Positions 8,967-20,100 of a stretch of 64,000 nucleotides of DNA are shown in pieces. A program made the translations under genes and the position numbers. This DNA comes from Marine Group II euryarchaeote MED-G37 (lineage in GTDB: Archaea; Thermoplasmatota; Poseidoniia; Poseidoniales; Thalassarchaeaceae). A model generated the notes under the pieces. The model saw nothing but the letters and a program-made list of their open reading frames with translations. It was not told the origin of the DNA and ran no database searches. The stretch spans positions 57,838 to 121,837 of the forward strand of contig NTJQ01000003.1 in NCBI GenBank assembly GCA_002457555.1, in the 5' to 3' direction. Each line of letters starts with the position of its first letter. Position 1 is the stretch's first letter.

Positions 8967-9653
8967 ATGTCTAGTATGGCGGCACTTGCGTTTCCGGACA
9001 GTACCGCTGGAGATTTTGTAGTAAACGTACTAACTGTTCTGATTCTATACGGACCTGCATATTTAGCAAACACTGGAGCTATGCTTTTTGGCAAATGGAT
9101 TCCTGATAAAACTGGATTTGAAAGCCACAAAATCGACGGAGGCAAGGTCCACTCTGATGGTAATAGGCTTCTAGGCGACGGTAAGTCTTGGGAGGGTCTT
9201 TTTGGGGGAGGTATATTTTCCGGAATATTAGTAATGATTGCACACTACATATGGGGTGATAACACCCCCACTTCAGATCGCCCATTCATCGACCCCTTGT
9301 TAACCTCTGATTCATCTGATTGGTTTTGGATTGGCAATGAATGGATTGCTGCATTTGTACTTGGATTCACCCTAGGTTTCGCTTGTATGTTGGGTGATAT
9401 GACCGGGTCTTATGTGAAACGTAGACAGGGTCTGAAGAGAGAAGGGGAAGTTAGTTCCAAGGCACCGCTTTTAGACACTCTTCCGTTTGCAGTTTTCATC
9501 TTCTTGGCCGCGGCTATATCTTTCAACGATCAAGTAATGATGCATTCCGATCTAACATTACCGATTATTACAATCATTGTCTTGACTCCGATAATTCATC
9601 GTTCTTTCAATATTCTAGGATATAGACTTGGATTGAAGTCTGTTCCATACTGA
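8967..9653 (+). CDS. carS: CDP-archaeol synthase
   Basis: The enzyme transfers CTP to 2,3-digeranylgeranylglyceryl phosphate, making CDP-activated archaeal lipid at the membrane. The 228-residue protein has several hydrophobic helices. It also has the family signature: an N-x-x-A block near the first helix, then P-D, then the LLGDGKSWEG segment. A later D-M-T-G-S-x-x-K-R-R motif matches the CDP-alcohol-forming cytidylyltransferases. Start codons at 8955 (TTG), 8967 (ATG) and 8976 (ATG) are all possible, and 8967 is chosen. It is divergent from the neighbouring exported protein and lies just upstream of purD. Confidence 0.85.
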   Translation: MSSMAALAFPDSTAGDFVVNVLTVLILYGPAYLANTGAMLFGKWIPDKTGFESHKIDGGKVHSDGNRLLGDGKSWEGLFGGGIFSGILVMIAHYIWGDNTPTSDRPFIDPLLTSDSSDWFWIGNEWIAAFVLGFTLGFACMLGDMTGSYVKRRQGLKREGEVSSKAPLLDTLPFAVFIFLAAAISFNDQVMMHSDLTLPIITIIVLTPIIHRSFNILGYRLGLKSVPY

Positions 9654-9733
9654 TGAGATTTCTGTATTTCTTTGAGTCCTAAGAGATTAACTATTGGAAT
9701 GCATTATGTTTGTAATCGATTGCGAGTGCAAAC

Positions 9734-11002
9734 ATGGCTGGAATGAAGGTGCTTATTGTAGGCGGTGGAGGGAGAGAACACGCCCTTGCAATCGGACTCT
9801 CGGAAAGCCCCTCAGTCGAATCAATTCATTCATGCCCGGGCAACGCAGGAACTTCGATGTTAGGCATTAATCACAACGTTTCTGTTACAGACGTTGATGC
9901 GATTGTTACGCTTGCAACTAAATTATCAGTTGACCTTGTTGTAGTTGGCCCAGAAGCTCCCTTGGTTTCGGGGCTTTCGGATTCTTTGAGAGGCAGAGGG
10001 ATACCTAGTTTCGGCCCACATTCAGAAGGTGCCGAATTGGAAGGTTCCAAACTCCACGCCAAGCAGGTGATGGAAGAATTAGGAATACCAACCGGAGGCG
10101 TTCAGGTTTTGCAGCCTGATTCCGACATCGATGCAGCCTTATCTTGCTATTCAGCACCTTGGGTAATCAAGCGAGATGTACTGGCTGCTGGAAAGGGTGT
10201 CGTAGTAACTGAGGATGTAGACGAGGCCAGTAATTTCATTCGAGATTCTATCTCTACGGATGGTTTTGTTTTATTGGAAGAGTTCCTCTCAGGGGAGGAA
10301 GCATCTATGCTTGTAATTATGGATGAATCTGGCTTTATTTGCCTACCTGCAAGTCAAGACCATAAGAGAGTAGGAGAGGGAGATACTGGACCAAATACTG
10401 GTGGTATGGGGGCATATGCCCCTGCTCCGATAATAACTGAATCAGTAAGGCAAAGAGCGATACAGGAAATTGTCGATCCAATGCACCATCATTTGCGTAA
10501 TCAAGCGATTCCATATCGAGGAGTTCTTTACGTCGGGCTGATGGTTAATGATGAAGGCGCACCTAGCGTAGTTGAATACAATGTTAGATTCGGAGACCCG
10601 GAAACTCAAGTAACAATTCCATTGATAGAAAGTGACCTTGGAGAAATGCTTCTAGCAGCTGCTGAAGGTAGGATTGAAAGTTATCAGCCTATCTTTTCAA
10701 ATAAGTCCGCAGTTACCGTTGTTTTAGCCTCAGAAGGATATCCTGGTCCGTCAAAGACTGGTAGGGAGATTACTGGTGAGAGTACTAGAATCGAAGAAGG
10801 AGAAATCACCGCGTTTGTGCATCAAGCAGGGACCAATCGCAATGAGGATGGAAAACTTCTCTCAAGTGGAGGAAGGGTACTCTCCGCAACAGCCGTAGCA
10901 TCCGATCTTTCAAGTGCTGTCGACGCCGCTTACGCCGTTATCGATGAAATCACTCTGGAGGGCTCACATTACCGGAGAGATATCGCCTATCGGGCTCTTT
11001 GA
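9734..11002 (+). CDS. purD: Phosphoribosylamine-glycine ligase
   Basis: GAR synthetase joins glycine to phosphoribosylamine using ATP in the second step of purine synthesis. The 422-residue protein has the normal family length. It opens with a K-V-L-I-V-G-G-G-G-R-E-H-A block and contains a full ATP-grasp core, including G-P-E-A-P-L, the K-R-D-V-L-A-A-G-K-G-V motif, D-H-K-R, and N-T-G-G-M-G-A-Y. Near residue 285 the family's V-E-Y-N-V-R-F-G-D-P-E metal-binding block is intact. An ATG at 9743 is an equally good start and matches the usual N-terminus. No strong ribosome site precedes either, so the mRNA may be leaderless. Confidence 0.96.
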   Translation: MAGMKVLIVGGGGREHALAIGLSESPSVESIHSCPGNAGTSMLGINHNVSVTDVDAIVTLATKLSVDLVVVGPEAPLVSGLSDSLRGRGIPSFGPHSEGAELEGSKLHAKQVMEELGIPTGGVQVLQPDSDIDAALSCYSAPWVIKRDVLAAGKGVVVTEDVDEASNFIRDSISTDGFVLLEEFLSGEEASMLVIMDESGFICLPASQDHKRVGEGDTGPNTGGMGAYAPAPIITESVRQRAIQEIVDPMHHHLRNQAIPYRGVLYVGLMVNDEGAPSVVEYNVRFGDPETQVTIPLIESDLGEMLLAAAEGRIESYQPIFSNKSAVTVVLASEGYPGPSKTGREITGESTRIEEGEITAFVHQAGTNRNEDGKLLSSGGRVLSATAVASDLSSAVDAAYAVIDEITLEGSHYRRDIAYRAL

Positions 11003-11026
11003 GTGGGTTTTCTTGAAAACTAGGCA

Positions 11027-11041
11027 CGCTACTACGTAGCG
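11027..11041 (+). other. Intergenic stem-loop, 6-bp stem, loop TAC
   Basis: CGCTAC pairs with GTAGCG around TAC, 24 bases after the purD stop and 82 before the aglB ATG. A T-rich stretch lies just before it rather than after it. Confidence 0.6.
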
Positions 11042-11123
11042 GAAACACCGCGAATGGTTATAACAGAAGTTTTGGTCGCCGCGACGCTGAGCCTTTAGGC
11101 TGCAAATAGACGGTGATGAAATA

Positions 11124-14100
11124 ATGTCTTATGAAAACGGGAAAACGGGGGACGTCGGCCAGTACAATGGACTGGTTTCGGCTCCAGCGGTGTTAGCAGG
11201 ATTACTAATCTTACTTTTCGCCGCTACGTCCCTCGCTGATGATGTGATGATTGACGTAGGAAAGTTGGTTATCCTTCCCGCCGCAGCCGCACTTGCGGCT
11301 GTTACGGGAAGGTTTTGGGTATCTGCCCTTCCTGATGATTCTCCGATAAATCGAAACTCGGTTTTCGTACTATTTTTTGCAGTCGTACCGATAGCATTGG
11401 AATCCCTCGGATTTATTGACGCCATACTTGCAACCACTTTTGCATTCATGGCGGTTTCAACATTAATTCTTGTTAAATCTAGTAGAAACGAGGAAGCGAC
11501 TATTCTATTCACTATGGTCGCAGGATTCCATGTTTCTGTAGCCTACGCAGCGTCAATGCCGGAATTGACACTTTCAGAAGGAGATACTCTAAAGAATCTG
11601 CTTATCGATGTACAAAGGGCCGGTATAGCGGCTAATTTCTTTTCCTTTTACGCTGCATCATTGACGCTAGGTACCATTTTGGCTATTGCTTTCAGAGGAT
11701 ATCTGTATGATGGAGGAAACGGGTCTTTGTTTGAAAGGCTACCACAAAAAATTGATTTTTCAGAACACCGTGATTTATTGATCACTGCAGTTACCTTATT
11801 GATTGTTAACTTAATTCCACTTTGTTCATTGGCAAGTATTTCCAATGCTGGTGCCTTTGAGGAGCACCACTACCTTGGCGGCGTTTGGGCTCTAGTCACT
11901 TCAATAGTAGTGATGTTTGTAGCCTTCTGTCGTGCTGAGCGATGGCATGTTCTCGGAGCGATAGTTGCGGTAAATTGGCTAATCTACACATTAGCTCACT
12001 TGGTAGAGAGAGGCTCTAGCCTTCCAGAACAATTAGAATTCCTTGCTGGGAATGATTTCGGCGGGGCATTCTCTTGGTTCTTCATCACATTCTGGTTGAA
12101 TGTGCTAGGGATCATGCTTGCTTCTAGCGGACGGTTCGGAGATATTGCACCCCGCCGAGAACCCAGCCAATTCCGTTTGTGGTGGAGAGACCATTCCTAT
12201 TCAATTCTAGTTGGTTCCGCAGTTATTGTTGGTCTTTTAATCAGGACTGGTTGGAATGTACTTCCCGCAATGAATGCGAATATAACCGGACTTTGGGATA
12301 TGACCGGAGGTTCTGATCCTTGGTACATGAAGAGGGTTGTTGACTACATCGTAGCAGAGCATGCCCACTTCATTTTCGATGCAGATAGAGCTTACCCGAG
12401 TGGCGGAATTAATCCTCGACCTCCACTATTTTCGTGGTGTTTAGCACTTGGTGGCCTTGCACTCGAGTGGCTGACTGGCATTACCGCCGAAGAAGTCGTT
12501 TGGTGGTCAGTTGCAGGTTTACCAGCCATCTTCGGAGCATTGATTGTTCTACCGGTTGCAGGTATTGCAAACCGCCTTCACAGTGCACAGGCAGGAATAT
12601 TCGCTGCTTGGCTTATGGCACTAATGCCTGGTCACATCAGTCACTCAACATTTGGTCTAGCCGACCACGATTCGTTTGCACTGCTTTTCCTTACCTTAGC
12701 CATCTACTTCTGGGTTAGAACATTAGGGGAAATTGGTAGTGAAAGAGTATTCCGTAATCCAAGTTCCAATCCATTGTACTTGGTTGCAGGAATTCGAGAG
12801 ATGTGGAATCGCAATCCAGTAATGATGTCCTATGCAACACTAGCCGGTATTAGTTTCTCAACAGTGGCGCTTGGTTGGAAAGGATTCGTTTACGGACCTG
12901 GAATTTTATTCCTTGCTTTTGCATTCCAAATCATCCTCAATATGTTCCGTCGACGTGACAGCCTGCCTCTTACTTCGGCAGCTTTGCAGATGATGTTTAC
13001 AACCTTCCTAATTCCGCTACCATTCTATATCTGGCCTGGGCTTAACTTACTCTGGGCTCCTAGTGGTTTCCAACCTATGTTCTACATTGTTGGATTTACA
13101 ATTGCCTTAGGTTGGGTGGCATCTAGCTTCCGAGACAAACCTTGGCTGCTAGTGTTAGGTAGCGGTGGCGTACTGTTTGGGGGCATCCTGTCGGCATTGT
13201 GGGTTCTACAAACCGCTGAATATTACGACGGTTGGGATATCCTATTCACAGGTGGATTTTATTTCTCAAAGAACAAGATTTTCGGAACAATTGGAGAAGC
13301 TCAGGCACCGAGTAGAGGTGTGCTATTCGCTTCCTTTGGCCCGATTGTTACATTGATTGCATTAGGTTATGCATTCATCCTTCTTTGGCGCGGCGCTCGA
13401 GAAGAAAAGCAAGGGTTGTCGCTTGTTGGTTTGTGGGTTCTAATTGCCTCATACATGGCTTGGACTGCTGGAAGATTCATTCTCAACGCAACTCCAGCAA
13501 TGGCCGTCGTTGGTGCAATAGGTATAGCCGCACTTTGGAAGAGGGCTGATTTCTCTGGCTTTACCAAAGAATGGCGCCGTGCCGGAATTGGAACTCCAAA
13601 GGCTCGATTCCGATCTGTTAGAACTGCCAGTGTAAAGAAGCCGATGATTCCAGCCCTAGTCCTCGTTTTCATGCTAGTTGCAACTCAGCACGCAACCTAT
13701 GGTGTAGACTCAGGTATTCCAAGGGGTGAGACAGCATCCGGAGATGTCGATCAGGTGATTTACGATATTACTCCAGATGTAATGAGATTCGATTTAGGAG
13801 GGCTATCGCTTCTGGATAGCAGTTCCTACAACCCAACTGCGAACTGTGGAAATGGTTGCTGGTACATGGGGACATTCGGTCCTGGATTCAACGGAGGCGG
13901 TTGGAATATGGCCTATGAGTGGCTTTCAGAACAAGATTCAGATGAGAAATTTGGTGAAAGACCTGCATTCGTCTCATGGTGGGATTATGGGTTCCAAGCA
14001 TTGGATTCCGGAGAACACCCTACCGTTGCTGACAACTTCCAGTCTGGAATTCCACATAGTGGTGGTATGTTGCTATCTTCAGGTCAGGAAGATACTCTAG

Positions 14101-17100
14101 CGATGTTTATCACCACTCTCGCTCAGGGAGATAGAAAATATTCCGGAAACGGACAATTTGGTGAAGATTTCACTAACGTTATCCAGCACCACCTGTCTGC
14201 ACAACAAATTCAGGAGTTCCAGGATATTCTATCGCTTGGTCCTGGCCAAAAACAATCCGTAATCGATCGTTCTTTAGTTCTAATCTATCAAAATGTTCAG
14301 GAGATTCAGGATTCTTCCTTTTCAGCAGGAAACCTCAAAATCACCACGGATTTGATGCATGGGACCGTCCTTGATGAAAATGGACTTCCAACAGAACCAA
14401 TGTGGTTTGTATTCAAAGATGGTAAGCAAGTTGGTAATTCTACGACAAACGAAACAGAGGCTAAATCGATTTTCAACGAAGCACGCGGATCTAGCCAACC
14501 CTATGAAGAGGAAACAACTCATTACGATATTGGCGGTTACAGATATACTGCTGACTTAATCGAAAGTTATGATGACGTTTCAACAAACTTACACCGTTCA
14601 AACGCTAAGTTGGGTCTAGCAAGGGCTTTCCTAACCACTGCCCTTAATCTCGATGAATTAGTAGAACTGTACCATGACATCTCTACCCAAGTTGTGTATG
14701 AGGTTCAGGATTACGGAGGTAGTTTGGGAGAAACTATCGAACGAAACAACGAGATTCGCTACTTCGCTATAGACGATAGATTGTACCCACTTGGCGGAGC
14801 TTATTATGCCGACCAAAGTTACCATCGAGGTCAAACTACGGGAATTTTCTACGCTCCAACCACCCTATCTGGCCTTGATCCTAATCATTACATTGAATCG
14901 GTTTACGAAACCCAGCGCGGTGATAGGCCGACAGTCTTCATGAGTGCTGAGCGCTATGAGCAGGAGTATATGTCTGATGTTGTCAAGCAGCAATCTGGAG
15001 CAATGGAAGATTCCACAGATATGATTCAACTTGTCGATATACAATATCAGCAAACAGAATCTTTCTTCGAAACAATGGTTGCTAGAATCTATGTTGGATA
15101 CGGAACCTCAAGCTTGGGATTAACGGTCGATCCATCTCAACCTGGGCCAACCTGGGCAATAAGTGGAACGCCGGGTTCTCCATTAGAGAATGCGTTCCCT
15201 CTTCCTGGGGCTATGATGAATCATTTCGTAATAGCCAATTGGTACGATGACGGCTCTGATTCTCCTGATGAAGACAACAACAGCGTACCTGATATTTTCG
15301 ATGGTGGCTATGCCGCAATCGGGCGAGCTAATTCCAATGTCAAGATAGTCAAATATTACAGTGGAGCAACCCTAGAAGGCACAGTTGAATTGGATGGAAT
15401 TGGTCCAGTTCCGAATGCTAGAATATTGATTGAAAGAGATGCATTCAGTGGTGAAGAGATCGCCGATGAGAATGGAACTGTGACCGATCAAGACTCTCGA
15501 ACCTATTGGGTTCCTATCGGCACTGTAGACGCGGATGAGAACGGAGATTATTCATTCACTGTTCCAGCAGGTAAGATTAGAGTTTCAGCCTTCTTTGGCG
15601 AACCTGATATCAGAGCTGCTCGCGATCAATTAACAAGCGGTTCTGGCGGTATGCTGCAAGATGTAGCCACAGAATCAACAATTGGGGTTAGAAATGTCAA
15701 CTTGATCACTGGAATACTGGGTAATGTTTCTGGCTCTCAATGGCTATCAGAGACCATAATAAACGTCTCAGGGGAAGCTGGTCATTCCAATGGTCAAGAT
15801 ATGATTAATGCAGATATCACCGTAGAACCCTCATTCTCCACCGGCCGATTAGTTTGGAATGGCATGGGCTCCTTTAGTGGCGAAGCAATTACCGATGCTG
15901 TTGTCGAGTTATCCCCTGCTTGGGATCAAATTCAGATGCAACCGATTTTGCTCGAAACTTCCACAGGAAGCGTAAACGGACCTGACCTAGCCTTCCAAGG
16001 AATAGGTCAGGTGACATTTACCGGTGAAGGTGAAGTCATCAGCAATGGTCTGATGACAGTAACCGATTTTGTAGGCACACACAGGCAGACCATTTTGAGT
16101 GGACACAGCCTAACCGGGTCCGGAGAATTTACCGGGCGAGGAACACTTTCCGGAGTGATTGATGGAGTGGATATTGTAGACGGAAATTGTAACGAAAACG
16201 GAACAATGCCGGAGAATTACTCTGTTTGTTCTCTATATGATGGAGACTTCTTGATTGAGGGCGCAATTAACGCAACCGGTCGATTTACATCCAATGGTAC
16301 ATCTTCATTCTCGCAAGAACACAATGGTTCATCTCTCACCGGCGCAGGTGTATTTTCCATTGATGCTAGTAATGAGGAACTAGACACCTATGGAACCCTA
16401 AATGGCACAGGAACTTTCAGTGGAGAAGGTGAATTTAGCGGCCCTATGGTTCAAGCGGGGACATTCCACTTGATCGATGCTATACCTGGGAATTACAACG
16501 TGGCAGTAGTCTTCAATGACGGCACTAGAATCGAAATTATTGACGGATTTAATGTTCCACATCAGGGTGTGCCATCTCTCAATCAAATCGATGTAGCGGG
16601 AGGAGTAATCTCCGGCACATTAACTGATGAGAATGGAAATACTTTGTCGGGTTCGGTTACAATGGTCAAACTTGAATCTGAAAATGACACCACTGTCGGG
16701 GAATGCAGTGAAGTCATGTACGCGCCATGTCGATTAACTGCAGATGCGAATGGGTCCTTTGAGTTCGGACCAATAGTTCCAGGAGAGTACATCTTTGAGT
16801 TGGATATGGATGAAGATGGATTCAATGAGGTTGAATTGACCCATGAATTCGATGCGGATATGGACTCACAAGTTAACTTCCCAACTCCTATACCTACAGT
16901 ATTTGATTTGAGGTTCTCATTAACTCAAGTTGTTGATGGAATGGAAACATCTGTTGAATATCTCGACAATTTGACTTTGGTTAAGAGTGATAATTCAGCA
17001 GCACCAGTTATCGCCGTATTCGATAACATCAGTGGTGAATACTTAGCTGAACTACCACAGGGCCAATGGATTCTAAGCCATGACTTGAGTGATTCTGAGC

Positions 17101-20100
17101 AATTATGGGAACAAATTGACCTTCAATCAGACATTTCTACATCCTACGCCTTTAGAGAATCAATGAATGTAGTTGGAACTGTTTATTATGATACTAATGC
17201 AGCAGTCTCCAATTCTACCATCCAAGCAGAAGTTGTTGACTACACGCAGGTAATTTTCCATTGGGAGAATTTCACTACAACCGAAACCACAGATGCCAAT
17301 GGTGTATTCAATGTCGTTTTGCCGATTGGTTCCGTTGTTGACGCCGCTGTATTTGGTAATGTCCTGAATGTAGTTAATGGTACACGATTTACTGTCGAAG
17401 AGGGTATGGAGAATATCACAATGGTTGCACGTCCTGGTTACGATATTAATGGAAACCTAAACCTAAATCGATTAGGGAATTATTACACGTCAAATCTAGA
17501 CGGTTGGGAGCCTGTTACTGTATATGCAACGAATGATCAGGTCGACGCAGTGTGGCATATAGAAGCCACTCAGTTTGGGACGTTTGACACTATTTTGCCT
17601 CAAGGTAACTGGACATTTACCACAGATCTAGAATGGCTTAATGCAAGTGAAGCAACTCTCTTGGTTGATGGTGAAAATGACACATTAGAGATGTATCTTT
17701 ACCCTGCACCTTCATTCCTTGAGATAGATTTCTTCTTGGACAATAGTGGTGACAATAACGTGGCTAATGGAACTCCCGTGGAATACAAATTCTCCGTTGT
17801 GCCGCTTGAGAATGAAGCAGGATTGACGATAGATGTACAAACAGATGGCGAAGAGTGGATTTCACAAGGATTCGCAAGAGTTCCTCTAGAAGCAGGATCA
17901 TATCGAATAAATGTAGAACTATCCAACGCTCGCGCTGGAGATATTTTTGGAACTCGAATTATGACTGGTGATGCCTACTTTGAGGTTGGCCTCGACGGTG
18001 AGGTAGTTAGCAGAAGTATTGGCTTTGACCCGGAATGGAAGGTAGATATGACATTCACGAATGAAAGTGGGGGACCACTCGTTGATCAATTAGTTAGATT
18101 CATCGATCCGCTAAACAGTGGAGAAATTATCACTAGAAAGACCGATATGAATGGTACACTAATTGACCATCTTCCTGATGGAGAATGGATTGTTGTAATC
18201 GATTCTTTAGAAACTGATGTAGCGGTTATTGAAGGAGTCCGAACAACGATTATCGTTTCAGAACAAACTGCTAACGATGTTCAAACCATCTCAACCAGCG
18301 AACTTGCATCATTTACCGTTAGGATTTCTGATGTAGGTGGAGTCAATCTGCAAGATATGGAATTACAACTAATTTCTAATGATGGATTAGGAACGGTATA
18401 TCTTGACAACACCGATGGAGTTGGACAAACCTCAGGGATTATCTCTCCGGGTTCATGGAATATTGAACTAAATCAGACTGTGGATAGAACTCGATACGTC
18501 ATCGATTTAATAGAATTGATAGATGGAGGTTTGGTCGCAGGTGAGAATGAATTAATCGATATTCTTGCATCAACACATTATGAATTGTCTGGGACAATTT
18601 TCTGGGACCATGATGACGACGATGATGCGGACGTTGGAGAGGGTGTACCCGATGTGGAAATTCTGATGACTAGCGAAGGCCGTGATAATATTACTCAAAT
18701 TACAAATGCCGCTGGTGATTGGAGTGTGTTTGTTCCTGCAAATACAACTTGGCAAGTCTCGACATACAGAGAAGGATTTGAGCAAGAAATTGAATCTATT
18801 GCAATGAATGCTCCTAACTCTGTAGAAATAGAACTTACAGCCGGATATGTGAATATTTTTGGAAACGTAACTCACTCAGATTTGTCGAATATTGGCGAGC
18901 AAGTAGAATTAATTTTGATTCCTACATCCGGTATGGTACGTGATCGAATAGTGCCAGAGAAGGTATTAGAAGATGGAGTCTGGGACGGTCAATGGACCGC
19001 TTCGGTTGAACCAGGTCGTTGGATTATTCGGGCAACACTGGAAGAATCTAATCTCGTAGGAATGGCAAGCATCGATGCAGACATTAGTGATGGTGGAAAT
19101 GTAGACATCAATCTCGTTTATGGTGGTTGGCTATATCTTTCAACTCAATGGCTGGACTTTAATGGAACTCAGCATCATGCAACGGAAACCGGAATAGAGG
19201 GTGCAGAGATTGTCGATGACGTGGAATTCATACTGTCCTCAGGAGCTGGAGTTCGATGGGATGCTTTGTTGACTGAAAATGGTGATATATCAATCCTAAT
19301 GCCAAGTGGAATGATTGAGGTTGAAGGTGGCTTCTCTGTCGACCAAATGGACCGTGTAATGGAATATACTGCAATCAAGTCAATTAGTGTACCTGGGTCT
19401 GGAACGGACCTAACTGCCTCGGTCACTCAGGACTTATTGTTCGACCGAATCTCTAACCACACAATAAGCGCGACAATAGTGTCTGTGACTGGTGGAGAAT
19501 TAACCCAAGAAGAGAAATTTGATGATATCGAAGCCGTCCTAGGAGATGATGGTCAATACGATTCAGTTGAGTTTACAATGTCTCTTGACTATCTTGGACA
19601 TGAGACGGTGTCAAGTTACACCGTATCAGGAAATGTTGCAGGTACCGATGGTCAATTTTGGAACGTTGAAGTATGGGATGAGTCTATTGAAAATTGGACC
19701 ACACCTTTCACCTTTGAATTCGGATTAGATAGTAATAATAGCACAACCTATGACTATCTACTGCTTCGAATTACTCCTGCTAATCAATCGACTGCTCAAT
19801 CACTTACCAATGGTCACAACGTAGATATCAAGTTCACTTCATCTGATGGCTATCAGTTCCAACAGGAAGTAATTGTTAGGATTCCTCAATTCCATAATTT
19901 CGAATTAAGGGAACCATTGTTGGATATTTACGGAATCCGGCCAGGTGAGGAGATGTCTATTCCTCTATTATTCACAAATAGTGGAAATGGTGATGAGAGA
20001 TTTGAATTTGAATTCGATGACGCCCAACTTCCACCAGATTGGCAAAGAACAGGTGCTACATCACATACTATAGGCGCTTTTGTAGATACAACTCATACTA

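Noticed and set aside
8876..9145. N-terminal extension of the exported protein at 7184-8875
   Set aside because: It overlaps divergent carS and would bury the signal peptide inside the protein.
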